In this document: piece by piece, positions 9,778-19,733 of the stretch
Layout: each line of letters begins with the position of its first letter
Numbering within the stretch: position 1 is the stretch's first letter
Assembly (NCBI GenBank): GCA_902597425.1
Contig: CACJXT010000004.1
Location: 1 to 45,205, forward strand
Direction of reading: 5' to 3'
DNA from: an uncultured Pelagibacteraceae bacterium
Lineage (GTDB): Bacteria > Pseudomonadota > Alphaproteobacteria > Pelagibacterales > Pelagibacteraceae
Length of the DNA: 45,205 nucleotides
The notes under the pieces: model-generated
Databases searched by the model: none
The model's input: only the letters and a program-made list of their open reading frames with translations
What the model was told of the DNA's origin: nothing
Position numbers and translations under genes: made by a program

Positions 9778-11106
9778 TTAACTCCAAGGGAACGGACTAT
9801 TAGAAAGAGGATGGAGTTTTCCATTCTCGTACCGGTTGAATCTAAAAGGTTTTAAAAGTTCACTTTCATTTCCTAAAATTTCTCCAGCAACTAATTGCCC
9901 AACACCTATCATTTTATAACCATGATTTGCATCTGCTATCATATAAACATTTTCACAAAATCTATCAAAGATCGGAAAAGAGTCTGGAGTTAAACAACCA
10001 AGACCACCTGATGGTCCTTTACGATAAACATTATATTTTCCTTCAAATCTTTTTTGACAATGAGCTAAAGCAGAAACCCACATTTCAGAAAACTTATCAG
10101 TTGTTTGATATTCTTTTGACTCTATTCCATAAGGATCTACCACAACATCATTAAAGTGTTTATCTACGATGTAAGGAGAAGTTCCCCCTTGAACGCCTAA
10201 ACCTTCTATATCAGGCTTATAATATATACCCCATATTTTATCTGTAATTAGTTTTCCATCTACATCTGAATAAAGAGGAGCAGTAGTATCTACATGTGTA
10301 ACTGGAGGCAACTTACCATCGTTTGTTTTTAAAAAATTTTTATCAACTCCTAGCACTCCTTCTTGTAGGAACCAATATGTCCACATTGGTACTTCTTTAC
10401 TTTCTCCATTTCCATTTTTTATGTTTACAGTTTGTGGGAGCTCTAACATATTCCATATATCTCTTACCCATGGTCCAACACCAACAACTACCTGTTCACA
10501 ATCAATATTTCCTTTGTCTGTTTCTACACCAGTAATAGCTTTACTATTACTTCCCCTTTTAAAACCAGTAACTTTAACTCCTGTTATAATTTTAGAACCG
10601 TTTGCCTCAGCTTTTTTTGCAATACCTTTTATAGAATCTTTATTAAATGCATATCCACCTTTTTTTTCATGAAGCACAGATGTAATTTCTTTAGCTTGCC
10701 AATCATCATAAATAGTTTTCATATATTTCATACAATCTGCTTCGCCCTCAATTAATTCTGAATCATAACCAATTGTTTTTTGTTGTTCATATATTGAAGC
10801 TACATCTTTGTGCATAACTTCTGGAGATATTTGAAGATATCCAACTGGATTATATTTAAATTCTTTAGGATCACTTTCCCATACACTGACAGAGTGAGCC
10901 ATTAGTTCTCTCATCGCAGGTTGAAAGTAATTATTTCTTACCACTCCACATGCTATTCCACTAGCTCCTGCAGCAATATGAGATTTTTCAAGAACTACTA
11001 CGTCATTTTCATTTTTATATTTTTGAGACAAGTGCCAAGCAGTACTTAGTCCGTGTATTCCACCACCAATTATTACAACTTTAGCTTTAGAAGGAACTTT
11101 TGACAT
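9778..11106 (-). CDS. FAD-dependent DAO-family oxidoreductase (sarcosine oxidase beta / dimethylglycine dehydrogenase-like)
   Basis: 442 aa; N-terminal AKVVIIGGGIHGLSTAWHLSQKY Rossmann FAD motif, GASGIACGVVRNNYFQPA, NHGYKMIGVGQLVAGEIL C-terminal DAO motif. Confidence 0.8.
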   Translation of the reverse strand: MSKVPSKAKVVIIGGGIHGLSTAWHLSQKYKNENDVVVLEKSHIAAGASGIACGVVRNNYFQPAMRELMAHSVSVWESDPKEFKYNPVGYLQISPEVMHKDVASIYEQQKTIGYDSELIEGEADCMKYMKTIYDDWQAKEITSVLHEKKGGYAFNKDSIKGIAKKAEANGSKIITGVKVTGFKRGSNSKAITGVETDKGNIDCEQVVVGVGPWVRDIWNMLELPQTVNIKNGNGESKEVPMWTYWFLQEGVLGVDKNFLKTNDGKLPPVTHVDTTAPLYSDVDGKLITDKIWGIYYKPDIEGLGVQGGTSPYIVDKHFNDVVVDPYGIESKEYQTTDKFSEMWVSALAHCQKRFEGKYNVYRKGPSGGLGCLTPDSFPIFDRFCENVYMIADANHGYKMIGVGQLVAGEILGNESELLKPFRFNRYENGKLHPLSNSPFPWS

Positions 11107-11257
11107 ATATTCTATATAGTTAAGGAATCCCTAACAAAAAGTGGAAATTATTAAAGTTTTTTTTTAATATCTAAAAAGTATATATAAAAACAATACCTTA
11201 ATATTATTGCTTTATTATATTATTTTTTAGAATAGGTAAAAAATTATACTGATCGAT

Positions 11258-12196
11258 ATGAGTCATCAGTATTATAGGCCTGCAAAGTCTAGGTTGCAAA
11301 GAAGTGAATTGGCAGTTCCTGGATCATCCCCAACGATGTTTGAAAAAGCTTTAAATTCAAAAGCTGATTATATTTTTCTAGATCTTGAAGACGCAGTTTC
11401 ACCAAATGATAAAATTTCTGCGCGTCAAAATATCATTAAAGCACTTAAAGAAATTAAATGGAGAGAAAAAGGTAAAACTATATCAGTTAGAATAAACAGT
11501 CTTGATACACATTATATGTATAGTGATCTTATCGAAATTGTAGAACAAGTTGGTGATAAAGTTGACACTATATTGGTTCCAAAAGCTGGCACTGCTAGCG
11601 ATATATATATGGTTGATTGCTTGCTGACTCAGATTGAAACTAATAAAAAATTTAAAAACAAAATTGGAATAGAGTGTTTAATCGAAACTGCGTTAGGAAT
11701 GTCTAACATTAAAGAAATTGCAAAGTCGAGTAATAGATTAGAAGCACTGCATTTTGGAGTTGCTGATTATGCTGCAAGTTTAAGAGCAAGAACAGTTATA
11801 ATAGGTGGACTAAATCCTGATTACCCTGGCGATCAATGGCATCACGGTTTATCACAATTAGTTATGACTTGTAGAGCTTATGGTTTGAGAGCGATTGATG
11901 GTCCTTTTGGAGATTTTAATGATCCAGATGCATATATTGCATCTGCAAAAAGAGCAGCGGCAATTGGCATTGAGGGTAAATGGGCAATACACCCATCGCA
12001 GATTGATCTCGCTAATAAAGTTTTTTCTCCACCTGAAACAGAAGTAACTAAAGCAAAAAAAATTATTGAAGAACTAAGTAAAGCGGCAAAAGAAGGAAAA
12101 GGTGCTGCACAGTTAGATGGAAGAATGATTGATGCTGCTTCAGCACGCATGGCTGAAAACATAGTTAACATAAATAAATTAATAAAAAATAAATAA
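11258..12196 (+). CDS. mcl: Malyl-CoA lyase / HpcH-HpaI/CitE family
   Basis: 312 aa; RSELAVPGSSPTMFEKAL, DYIFLDLEDAVSPNDKISARQNI, TILVPKAG, IGIECLIETALG, EGKWAIHPSQI; adjacent to mtkAB-like genes. Confidence 0.82.
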   Translation: MSHQYYRPAKSRLQRSELAVPGSSPTMFEKALNSKADYIFLDLEDAVSPNDKISARQNIIKALKEIKWREKGKTISVRINSLDTHYMYSDLIEIVEQVGDKVDTILVPKAGTASDIYMVDCLLTQIETNKKFKNKIGIECLIETALGMSNIKEIAKSSNRLEALHFGVADYAASLRARTVIIGGLNPDYPGDQWHHGLSQLVMTCRAYGLRAIDGPFGDFNDPDAYIASAKRAAAIGIEGKWAIHPSQIDLANKVFSPPETEVTKAKKIIEELSKAAKEGKGAAQLDGRMIDAASARMAENIVNINKLIKNK

Positions 12197-12197
12197 A

Positions 12198-13373
12198 ATG
12201 GACATACACGAATATCAGGCAAAAAAAATACTTTCAGGTTTTGGGATAGAAATTCCAAGAGGAGGAATTGCATATAGTCCAGAAAATGCTGAAAATAAAG
12301 CTCGTGAAATTGGTGGATTAAAATGGGTTGTAAAAGCACAAGTACATTCTGGAGCAAGAGGTAAAGCAGGGGGAATTATAATTTGCAACAGCGCTTTAGA
12401 AGTTGCTCAAGCAGCTGACAAACTTCTTGGAAAAAAGTTAATTACAAAACAAACAGGTCCACAAGGCAAAATTGTCCATAGAGTTTATATTGAAGAAGCT
12501 ACGGATATTAAAAAAGAATTATATCTAGGATTAGTTTTTGACCGTAGTTCTGAATGTATAATGGTAGTTGCTTCAACAGAAGGTGGAATGAGTGTGGAAG
12601 AAATTTCTAAAGAAAAACCAGAAAGTATTATTAGATCTAAAATAGAAGTTGCAGTTGGAATGCAAAAATTTCAAGCAAGAGAGATTGCTTTTGGCCTAGG
12701 TATTGATTCTAAGCTTATTTCAAGAACTGCAGAAGTAATTATAGGGTGTTACCGTGCATTTAGTGAATTAGATGCAACTATGGTAGAAATTAACCCGCTA
12801 ATAATATCTAAAAATGATCATATTTTAGCTCTCGATTGTAAAATGAGTTTTGACAATAATGCTTTATTTCGTAGAAACCAAGTTTCTGAGCTAAGAGATA
12901 AAGCACAAGAAAATTCAAATGAAGTTTATGCTTCAGACAGGGGCCTTAATTATGTTAGCCTTGAAGGTAATATCGGTAATATCATTAATGGAGCTGGTTT
13001 AGCTATGGCTTCAATGGATATGATTAAATTGGCAGGAGGTGAACCAGCAAATTTTCTTGATGTTGGTGGAGGAGCTACTCCCGAAAAAATGGTTAAAGCT
13101 TTTAAATTAATTTCTCAAGATAAAAAAGTGAAAGTTATTTTAGTAAATATTTTTGCTGGTATAAATAGATGTGATTGGGTCGCTGAAGGAATAATTCAAT
13201 CTCTGCAAAAAATAGAAATTAATATGCCTCTTGTAATACGTTTAGCAGGCACAAACGTAGAAAAAGGTAATAAAATTTTAAAAGAAAGCAAAATAAATTA
13301 TATTGAAGCTTCAACTCTAGAAGATGCAGCAAACAAAGCTGTCAAAGCTCTTAAAGAATTAAGGAAAAGTTAA
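12198..13373 (+). CDS. mtkA: Malate-CoA ligase (malate thiokinase) beta subunit / SucC family
   Basis: 391 aa; MDIHEYQAKKILSGFGI, WVVKAQVHSGARGKAGG, NFLDVGGGATPEKM; placed between mcl and ppc, which favours Mtk over succinyl-CoA synthetase. Confidence 0.78.
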   Translation: MDIHEYQAKKILSGFGIEIPRGGIAYSPENAENKAREIGGLKWVVKAQVHSGARGKAGGIIICNSALEVAQAADKLLGKKLITKQTGPQGKIVHRVYIEEATDIKKELYLGLVFDRSSECIMVVASTEGGMSVEEISKEKPESIIRSKIEVAVGMQKFQAREIAFGLGIDSKLISRTAEVIIGCYRAFSELDATMVEINPLIISKNDHILALDCKMSFDNNALFRRNQVSELRDKAQENSNEVYASDRGLNYVSLEGNIGNIINGAGLAMASMDMIKLAGGEPANFLDVGGGATPEKMVKAFKLISQDKKVKVILVNIFAGINRCDWVAEGIIQSLQKIEINMPLVIRLAGTNVEKGNKILKESKINYIEASTLEDAANKAVKALKELRKS

Positions 13374-14266
13374 TGTCAATATTAATTGATAAAAAAACAA
13401 AAATAATAATTCAAGGTTTTACTGGTAAGTTCGGTTCTTTTCATGCAGAAGAGATGATAAAATATGGAACTAATATTGTTGGTGGAGTCACACCTGGAAA
13501 AGGTGGACAAACACATTTAAATCTTCCTGTTTTTAACACTGTTAAAGAGGCAGTAAAAAATACAGGCGCAACAGCATCAATTTTATTTGTACCTCCAGCA
13601 TTTGCGGCAGACTCTGCAATGGAGGCAGCTGACGGTGGAATTAAAACTTGTGTTGCAATTACAGACGGAATTCCATCTCATGATATGATTAGAATTAAAC
13701 GTTACATGAGAAGGTATTCTAAAACAGAAAAAATGACACTCATTGGACCTAATTGCGCTGGAGTTATAAGTCCCGGAAAAGCTATGTTGGGTATAATGCC
13801 TGGACACATATATAAAGCAGGCAAAGTTGGAATAATTGGACGTTCAGGTACTCTTGGATATGAAGCCGCTCAACAATTAAAAAATTTAAATATAGGAATT
13901 TCAACTAGTGTTGGTATTGGAGGAGATCCCATAAATGGAAGTTCATTTAGAGATATTATAGAAAAATTTGAAGAAGATAACGAAACTAATGCTGTGTTAA
14001 TGATTGGCGAAATAGGAGGACCTCAAGAAGTTGCAGCAGGTAAATTTGTTAAAGAAAATATGAAAAAACCAGTAATAGCTTATATTGCAGGATTAACCGC
14101 ACCCAAAGGAAGAGTTATGGGACATGCTGGTGCAATTGTGTCGGCATATGGAGAAAGTGCAGTTGAAAAAGTTGAACTTTTAAAACAATGTGGAGTTAAG
14201 ATTTCAAAAAATCCATCAGTTATGGGTGAAACTGTAAAGTCAGCTTTAAATGGTAAAAAAAATTAA
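13373..14266 (+). CDS. mtkB: Malate-CoA ligase alpha subunit / SucD family
   Basis: 297 aa; IIQGFTGKFGSFHAEEMIKYGTNIVGGVTPGKGG, GIIGRSGTLGYEAA, active-site GHAGAIVSAYGES; 1-bp overlap with mtkA. Confidence 0.78.
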   Translation: MSILIDKKTKIIIQGFTGKFGSFHAEEMIKYGTNIVGGVTPGKGGQTHLNLPVFNTVKEAVKNTGATASILFVPPAFAADSAMEAADGGIKTCVAITDGIPSHDMIRIKRYMRRYSKTEKMTLIGPNCAGVISPGKAMLGIMPGHIYKAGKVGIIGRSGTLGYEAAQQLKNLNIGISTSVGIGGDPINGSSFRDIIEKFEEDNETNAVLMIGEIGGPQEVAAGKFVKENMKKPVIAYIAGLTAPKGRVMGHAGAIVSAYGESAVEKVELLKQCGVKISKNPSVMGETVKSALNGKKN

Positions 14267-16967
14267 ATATAAAATCGCAAATATTGAACTTTCTAAGATT
14301 GTTAGTTTATTAGGAAAAATTTTAGGAATTGTTGTTAAAGAACAAGAAGGAACTACTCTTTATAATAAAATAGAGGAAATAAGATCACTGTCTAAAGCAA
14401 GCAGAGGAACAAAAAATAAGAAGAAAATTAAGTTAAACGAAACAAGAAAATTTCGCCAACTCATATCTACAATTAACAAATTAAAACCAAAAGAATCATT
14501 AGTTATAGCTAGATCTTTTAGTAAATTTTTGAATTTTTCAAATTTAGCAGAGTCACTTGATAGTGTTCATAAAATTGACGAAGGAAATATTCAAAAAACA
14601 CAAGGCACAAATGCATTTATAATTTTAGAAGATGGTATAAATAGATTATTAAAACAGAAATTTGTTTCTAAAGAAAAATTTTATCAAACAGCAAAATCAC
14701 TTAAAGTTGATTTAGTTTTAACTGCTCATCCAACAGAAGTAAAAAGAAGAACGCTTATACAAAAATATACTAATGTAAATAATATTTTAGAAAAATTTAA
14801 CAAATCAAGAATATTTAAACTCAAAAATATTAAAATAGAAACATTAGCCATGGAAAGAAATCTTCATGAAGAAATCACATCAATATGGAAAACAGATGAA
14901 TTAAAAAGATCAAAACCAAAACCAATTGAAGAGGCTCAATGGGGGCTAGCAGTAATTGAAGATAGCTTATGGAATGCAGTTCCAAAAATTTGTTCAAGGT
15001 TTAATGAGTCTGTTGAAACTTATACTGAAAAAAAATTACCAATAGATTTTTCCCCATTAGTGTTTGGATCTTGGATGGGTGGAGATCGAGATGGAAATCC
15101 AAATGTTACTGCTAAGACAACTGAAGAAGTTGTTTTGTTGTCTCGATGGATGGCAGCAAACTTATATGAAAAAGAATTTACAAAAATAATTCAAAAACTA
15201 TCTATGCATGAGTGCTCAAAAGAATTAAAGAAAAAAGTTGGAGATAGTCAAGAACCTTATAGAGCTTATTTAAGACCAATAAGAAACAAACTAAAAACTA
15301 CTCAACATGAAATTGAGATATTTTTAAATCAGAAAAAACCTTTAAAAGATTCTCAATTAGTACAATCTGTTAGTGAAATAATTAATCCTTTAAAAGCTGT
15401 TTACAACTCTTTATGCGAAGTTAAATGTAAAGCAATTGCTGATGGTTCGATATTAGATTTACTTAGAAGAGCTTATTCTTTTGGTCTAAACTTAGCTCGC
15501 CTTGATATACGTCAAGAATCTAAAAAACATTTAAAATTGATGAGAAATATTTGTAAGCATTTAGGTTTGGGAAATTTTGAAGAATGGCCGGAAGATGAAA
15601 AAATTTCTTTTTTGTCTAAGGAATTTAAATCAAAAAGACCTTTGATACCAAAAGATATTTCTTTTGATAAAGAGGACAAAGAAACTTGGTCTACATTTAA
15701 AATGATTTCAAAATTACCAAAAGAATGTTTAGGAGCTTATATTATTTCAATGTCATCTAAAGCATCAGATATTTTAACTGTAGTACTTTTACAAAAAGAA
15801 GCTGGAATGAAATCATGCTTAAGAACAGTTCCTTTATTTGAAACTTTAAGTGATCTTGAAAATGCTCACTATGTGATGCAAGATATTTATAAAATATCTT
15901 GGTACTTAAAATATTTTAAAAACAAACAAGAAGTAATGATTGGATATTCTGATTCAAGTAAAGACGCTGGAAAATTAGCTGCAAGTTGGGCTCAATATTG
16001 CACTCAAGAAAAATTACAAGAATTATCTAATAAATATAAAGTCGACCTTACACTGTTCCATGGACGAGGAGGTTCAGTCGGAAGAGGTGGAGGACCAATT
16101 TATGAAGCTTTATTATCTCAACCTCCTGGAACAGTTAATGGAAGAACACGTGTGACTGAGCAAGGAGAAATTATACAGCAAAAATATGCAACTGAATCAT
16201 TAGCTGAGTACACTCTAGGTACTTATATTGGATCTGTATTAGAAGCAACATTGGCACCACCAATTAAACCAAAAAAAAATTGGCGAGAACTAATGAACAC
16301 TATGAGCAAAGTTTCTACTAGTGCTTATAGAAAAAACTTCATTAATAAAGATTTTTTAAGATATTATTTTAATATTACGCCTCAAAAATTGTTAGAACAA
16401 CTTTCTATTGGTTCAAGACCAGCAAAAAGAAACAATTCAAAAGATGTAAAAAGTTTAAGAGCAATACCTTGGGTTTTTGCTTGGACACAGATACGTTTTC
16501 TTTTGCCTGCATGGCTAGGAATTTATGAAGCATTAAATTTTTCTATTAAAAATAAAAATATTAATATTTTGAAAGATATGTTGAAAGAATGGCCGTATTT
16601 TTACGCTATGATGGATATGTTGGACATGGTTTTAGCAAAAACAGATCAAAGAATAATTAAATTTTATGAAGAATGTCTTGGAGACAAGAATCTAAAAAAT
16701 ACAGGTGAAAAGTTGAGAAAACAATTGTCTACTTTGATCTATTTAAATAGAAAAATAATACCAACTTACATTTTAGAACAAAGAAAAGAATACAGAGATT
16801 CTATTAGAAAAAGAAATACTTATGCAGAAGTATTAAATATCTTACAGGCAGACATTATGAAAAAACTTTATAAAAAGAAATTAAAAGTTAAAGATAAAAA
16901 ACTTCTAATAGATTCGATGTTAATTACAATTGCTGGAATAGCTGCAGCAATGAAAAACGTTGGTTAA
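14250..16967 (+). CDS. ppc: Phosphoenolpyruvate carboxylase
   Basis: 905 aa; VDLVLTAHPTEVKRRTLIQKY, SWMGGDRDGNPNVT, LDIRQES, MIGYSDSSKDAG, LFHGRGGSVGRGGGP, TEQGEIIQQKYA. Overlaps the mtkB end by 17 bp. Confidence 0.92.
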   Translation: MVKKIKYKIANIELSKIVSLLGKILGIVVKEQEGTTLYNKIEEIRSLSKASRGTKNKKKIKLNETRKFRQLISTINKLKPKESLVIARSFSKFLNFSNLAESLDSVHKIDEGNIQKTQGTNAFIILEDGINRLLKQKFVSKEKFYQTAKSLKVDLVLTAHPTEVKRRTLIQKYTNVNNILEKFNKSRIFKLKNIKIETLAMERNLHEEITSIWKTDELKRSKPKPIEEAQWGLAVIEDSLWNAVPKICSRFNESVETYTEKKLPIDFSPLVFGSWMGGDRDGNPNVTAKTTEEVVLLSRWMAANLYEKEFTKIIQKLSMHECSKELKKKVGDSQEPYRAYLRPIRNKLKTTQHEIEIFLNQKKPLKDSQLVQSVSEIINPLKAVYNSLCEVKCKAIADGSILDLLRRAYSFGLNLARLDIRQESKKHLKLMRNICKHLGLGNFEEWPEDEKISFLSKEFKSKRPLIPKDISFDKEDKETWSTFKMISKLPKECLGAYIISMSSKASDILTVVLLQKEAGMKSCLRTVPLFETLSDLENAHYVMQDIYKISWYLKYFKNKQEVMIGYSDSSKDAGKLAASWAQYCTQEKLQELSNKYKVDLTLFHGRGGSVGRGGGPIYEALLSQPPGTVNGRTRVTEQGEIIQQKYATESLAEYTLGTYIGSVLEATLAPPIKPKKNWRELMNTMSKVSTSAYRKNFINKDFLRYYFNITPQKLLEQLSIGSRPAKRNNSKDVKSLRAIPWVFAWTQIRFLLPAWLGIYEALNFSIKNKNINILKDMLKEWPYFYAMMDMLDMVLAKTDQRIIKFYEECLGDKNLKNTGEKLRKQLSTLIYLNRKIIPTYILEQRKEYRDSIRKRNTYAEVLNILQADIMKKLYKKKLKVKDKKLLIDSMLITIAGIAAAMKNVG

Positions 16968-16969
16968 GC

Positions 16970-17317
16970 TTAAAGAACTAAATTTTTTAAAGTAACTATA
17001 TAATCATCAAATTCTTTTAGAAAACTTTTGCTAGGTTTTATATTTTTTTTTCTTTGGTCAATTGATGTTTTTTCTAAATAAAAAAAACCTTTTTCACAAG
17101 CTTCATTAATTATTAATGCAGATTTAGGTCTAGAAGTTTTAAATAATTTTGTTTTCAGTTCTTCTACAGACAATTTTATATTATGTTTATGTGCAGAAAT
17201 AACTAACAACATCATATGATAGTGTGATGGTGATTTTCTAAAAAAATAGTTGCTAGAACGATGAGAGTGTCTCATTTGTTCTTCCCAAAACTCCAATAAG
17301 TTTTTAGTTTCTTTCAC
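16970..17317 (-). CDS. Small protein, possible MarR-like winged-helix regulator downstream of tdm
   Basis: 115 aa; C-terminal half KLSVEELKTKLFKTSRPKSALIINEACEKGFFYLEKTSIDQRKKNIKPSKSFLKEFDDYI resembles a recognition-helix/wing layout. 1-bp gap from tdm, same strand. Confidence 0.5.
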   Translation of the reverse strand: MKETKNLLEFWEEQMRHSHRSSNYFFRKSPSHYHMMLLVISAHKHNIKLSVEELKTKLFKTSRPKSALIINEACEKGFFYLEKTSIDQRKKNIKPSKSFLKEFDDYIVTLKNLVL

Positions 17318-17318
17318 C

Positions 17319-19643
17319 TTATCCTTTAACTTTTGATTTTGTTGGATTGTAGAATGGAAAAGCTATAACTTTTGCTCCAATTCTTTTTTGATGACCATCT
17401 ATTTTTCCAACTTCAACTTCTGTACCTATTTCTGAATATTTTGTATCTATTCTACAAAGGGCAATATTTTTATTAAGTGTTTTTGACAGCATTCCACTAG
17501 TTACAATTCCTACTTGTCCTCTACCAACATGAACCGTATTACTATTTGCAGCTGGCTCATGACCTATAAGTTCTAGGCCAACTAGTTTTTTCTGTGGATT
17601 TACTTTTCTTTTTATTAATTCTTCCTTGCCTATAAAATCATCTTCTTTTGTTTTAAGAGGTACGGTAAATCCTATTCCTGCTTCAAATGGGTCTGTTTTG
17701 TCATCAAATTCATATCCATAAAAAATTAATCCTGCTTCAATACGAACCATGTCTAAGGCCTCTAAACCAAGAGGAGATATATTAAACTCTTTTCCTGATT
17801 CCCATACTTTATCCCAAACAGCTCCGGCATCTTTTGGATGGCACCATATTTCATAACCTAATTCTCCAGTATAACCTGTTCTTGAAACAACAATAGGAAT
17901 TCCTGTTACACCATCTATTCTTGCTATTGTTAATCTAAACCATTCAAGATTTTGGATGGAAGGCTGTGTGTCAGGCGTCCATACGAATTTTTGTAATATT
18001 TTTCTGCTGTTTGGGCCTTGAACAGCGATATTATGAATTTGATCTGTTGATGATTTTACCCAAACTTTAAATTTTTTCTTTTTAGCCTGTTCTTTTAACC
18101 ATTCCCCACCATATTCTTGACCACCAACCCATCTGAAATTATCTTGTCCTAATTTCATTATAGTGCCATCATCAATCATACATCCATTTTCGTAACACAT
18201 TGCTGTATACACAATTTGTCCAACAGACAATTTTTTTACATTACGAGTAAGAGTATATTGCATTAAATTTTCTGCATCTGGACCCAAAATTTCAAATTTT
18301 CTCAAAGGAGAAAGGTCTGTTACAATCGCACTTTCTCTACACGCAGTATATTCTTTTATTGCACCATAATTTGTATAATTATTTGCTAACCAATATCCAT
18401 TATAATTTATAAAATTTTTCGTAAGACTGGATGTTTTTTTATGAAAACCAGTCTCTTGTGTTATTTTTGGTTCAGAATCTGTGTTCACTCTAAAAGCTAC
18501 TCCCTTCGAAATTTTTTTTTCTTTAGGATAAGTTCTAACAAAAATATCAGTAGGATTCCATCCATTTGCTGGGTCAACATCACAAGGACAAGCTGAAGAA
18601 GCACAAGTTAAATCTTTTAAAGCTCTAAATAATACATAATCACCTGGTCTTGACCATGGCTCATCAAAAGATGCAACATTATTGGCATCAATTGCAGTAT
18701 TAAAAAAAAGATTTATTGCTGTCCAACCTTTTCTTGATTTAACATCGTACTTTTTTAAAACACCATTAAAATTTTCTGAACAATTGATATGACCCATATA
18801 ACCCATATCTTCATAATACTTTGCAGTGCATGCATAATTAAAAGTGTCATGCCTACCAACTGTGTCTCTTATAACTTCGATTACTGGATCATGTTCTGCA
18901 TCAAAAAATTTTGAAAACAAACCTGGGGTGGGGTAGGCGGAACCCATGAAAGTTCGAGTTGCAGTAGGATCTATTAAACTTTCAATTCCTTCATTTAATT
19001 TACGTGAGTCAAAAGCTAAAAAATCAGAACATTGTCTTCCAGCAGGATCAATTATTTGGATATATTCTCCAGCTTTTACCTCATAAGTTTCAGCAGTTCT
19101 TCTTTTAACAAGTTTTTCAGTAGTTGGATCATAAAGTGGATCTGGTAAAACATATTGTTCTTCTGTTTCTTTAAACTTAGATTTATTTAAAAAAACTGTT
19201 AAATCTGTTGGAGGATTTTGTTCATGAATATTCATTGGTTCTCCAGGTGCAGCAAGCATAACAGTGCATTTATCTTTTGATTGCAAAGTTATCTTTTCAC
19301 CCATCACACAATCTTTATCAAATACTATTGATGATTTTGCTTTACTTAGATCAAAATTTTTACGTTTAAATAATTTAGAAATTTTTTCATCTTGAGAAAT
19401 TGTTTTTTTTGAAAAATTAGCATTTGAATTTTCTTTTAAATTTAAAATTGATAAATCGCTTTTACCCCTTGAGTTAAAAACAATTATTTCACAAGTTTGT
19501 TTACCTTCATCATTTACAATTTCTATTTTGTCTTCAGGCAAGACTTCTATTACTGATAAACCACCACCTCTTACATAGTATCTTTCAACTCCAGGTGGTA
19601 ATGTTCTTAAACCGGGATTTTTAATATCAAGACTTGTTAGCAT
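17319..19643 (-). CDS. tdm: Trimethylamine-N-oxide demethylase (N-terminal DUF1989 region, C-terminal GcvT-like THF-binding domain)
   Basis: About 774 aa. Likely start is MLTSLDIKNPGLRTLPPGVERYYVRGGG (19643) rather than 19661. DUF1989-like GEYIQIIDPAGRQCSDFLAFD and CASSACPCDVDPANGWNPTDI; GcvT part VSRTGYTGELGYEIWC and GLEALDMVRIEAGL. Confidence 0.88.
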   Translation of the reverse strand: MLTSLDIKNPGLRTLPPGVERYYVRGGGLSVIEVLPEDKIEIVNDEGKQTCEIIVFNSRGKSDLSILNLKENSNANFSKKTISQDEKISKLFKRKNFDLSKAKSSIVFDKDCVMGEKITLQSKDKCTVMLAAPGEPMNIHEQNPPTDLTVFLNKSKFKETEEQYVLPDPLYDPTTEKLVKRRTAETYEVKAGEYIQIIDPAGRQCSDFLAFDSRKLNEGIESLIDPTATRTFMGSAYPTPGLFSKFFDAEHDPVIEVIRDTVGRHDTFNYACTAKYYEDMGYMGHINCSENFNGVLKKYDVKSRKGWTAINLFFNTAIDANNVASFDEPWSRPGDYVLFRALKDLTCASSACPCDVDPANGWNPTDIFVRTYPKEKKISKGVAFRVNTDSEPKITQETGFHKKTSSLTKNFINYNGYWLANNYTNYGAIKEYTACRESAIVTDLSPLRKFEILGPDAENLMQYTLTRNVKKLSVGQIVYTAMCYENGCMIDDGTIMKLGQDNFRWVGGQEYGGEWLKEQAKKKKFKVWVKSSTDQIHNIAVQGPNSRKILQKFVWTPDTQPSIQNLEWFRLTIARIDGVTGIPIVVSRTGYTGELGYEIWCHPKDAGAVWDKVWESGKEFNISPLGLEALDMVRIEAGLIFYGYEFDDKTDPFEAGIGFTVPLKTKEDDFIGKEELIKRKVNPQKKLVGLELIGHEPAANSNTVHVGRGQVGIVTSGMLSKTLNKNIALCRIDTKYSEIGTEVEVGKIDGHQKRIGAKVIAFPFYNPTKSKVKG

Positions 19644-19703
19644 TATGCATAATCGTATCAATACATGGCGTCTAAGTAAAACCTATATTAGACGTATTCC
19701 AGG

Positions 19704-19733
19704 TTGACTATCCATTACAAATAGATGCATAAT
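19704..19733 (+). promoter_or_regulatory. Candidate sigma70 promoter for the tmoX-like gene
   Basis: TTGACT (19704-19709), 18-bp spacer, CATAAT (19728-19733); RBS AAAGGAGGGG about 10 nt before ATG 19784. Confidence 0.4.

Noticed and set aside
9927-10672. Three plus-strand ORFs (9927-10154, 10323-10535, 10421-10672)
   Set aside because: All antisense to the FAD oxidoreductase; no start context or family features.
11878-12357. 159-aa minus-strand ORF
   Set aside because: Antisense to mcl/mtkA, which have strong family motifs; Leu/Ser/Phe-rich shadow translation.
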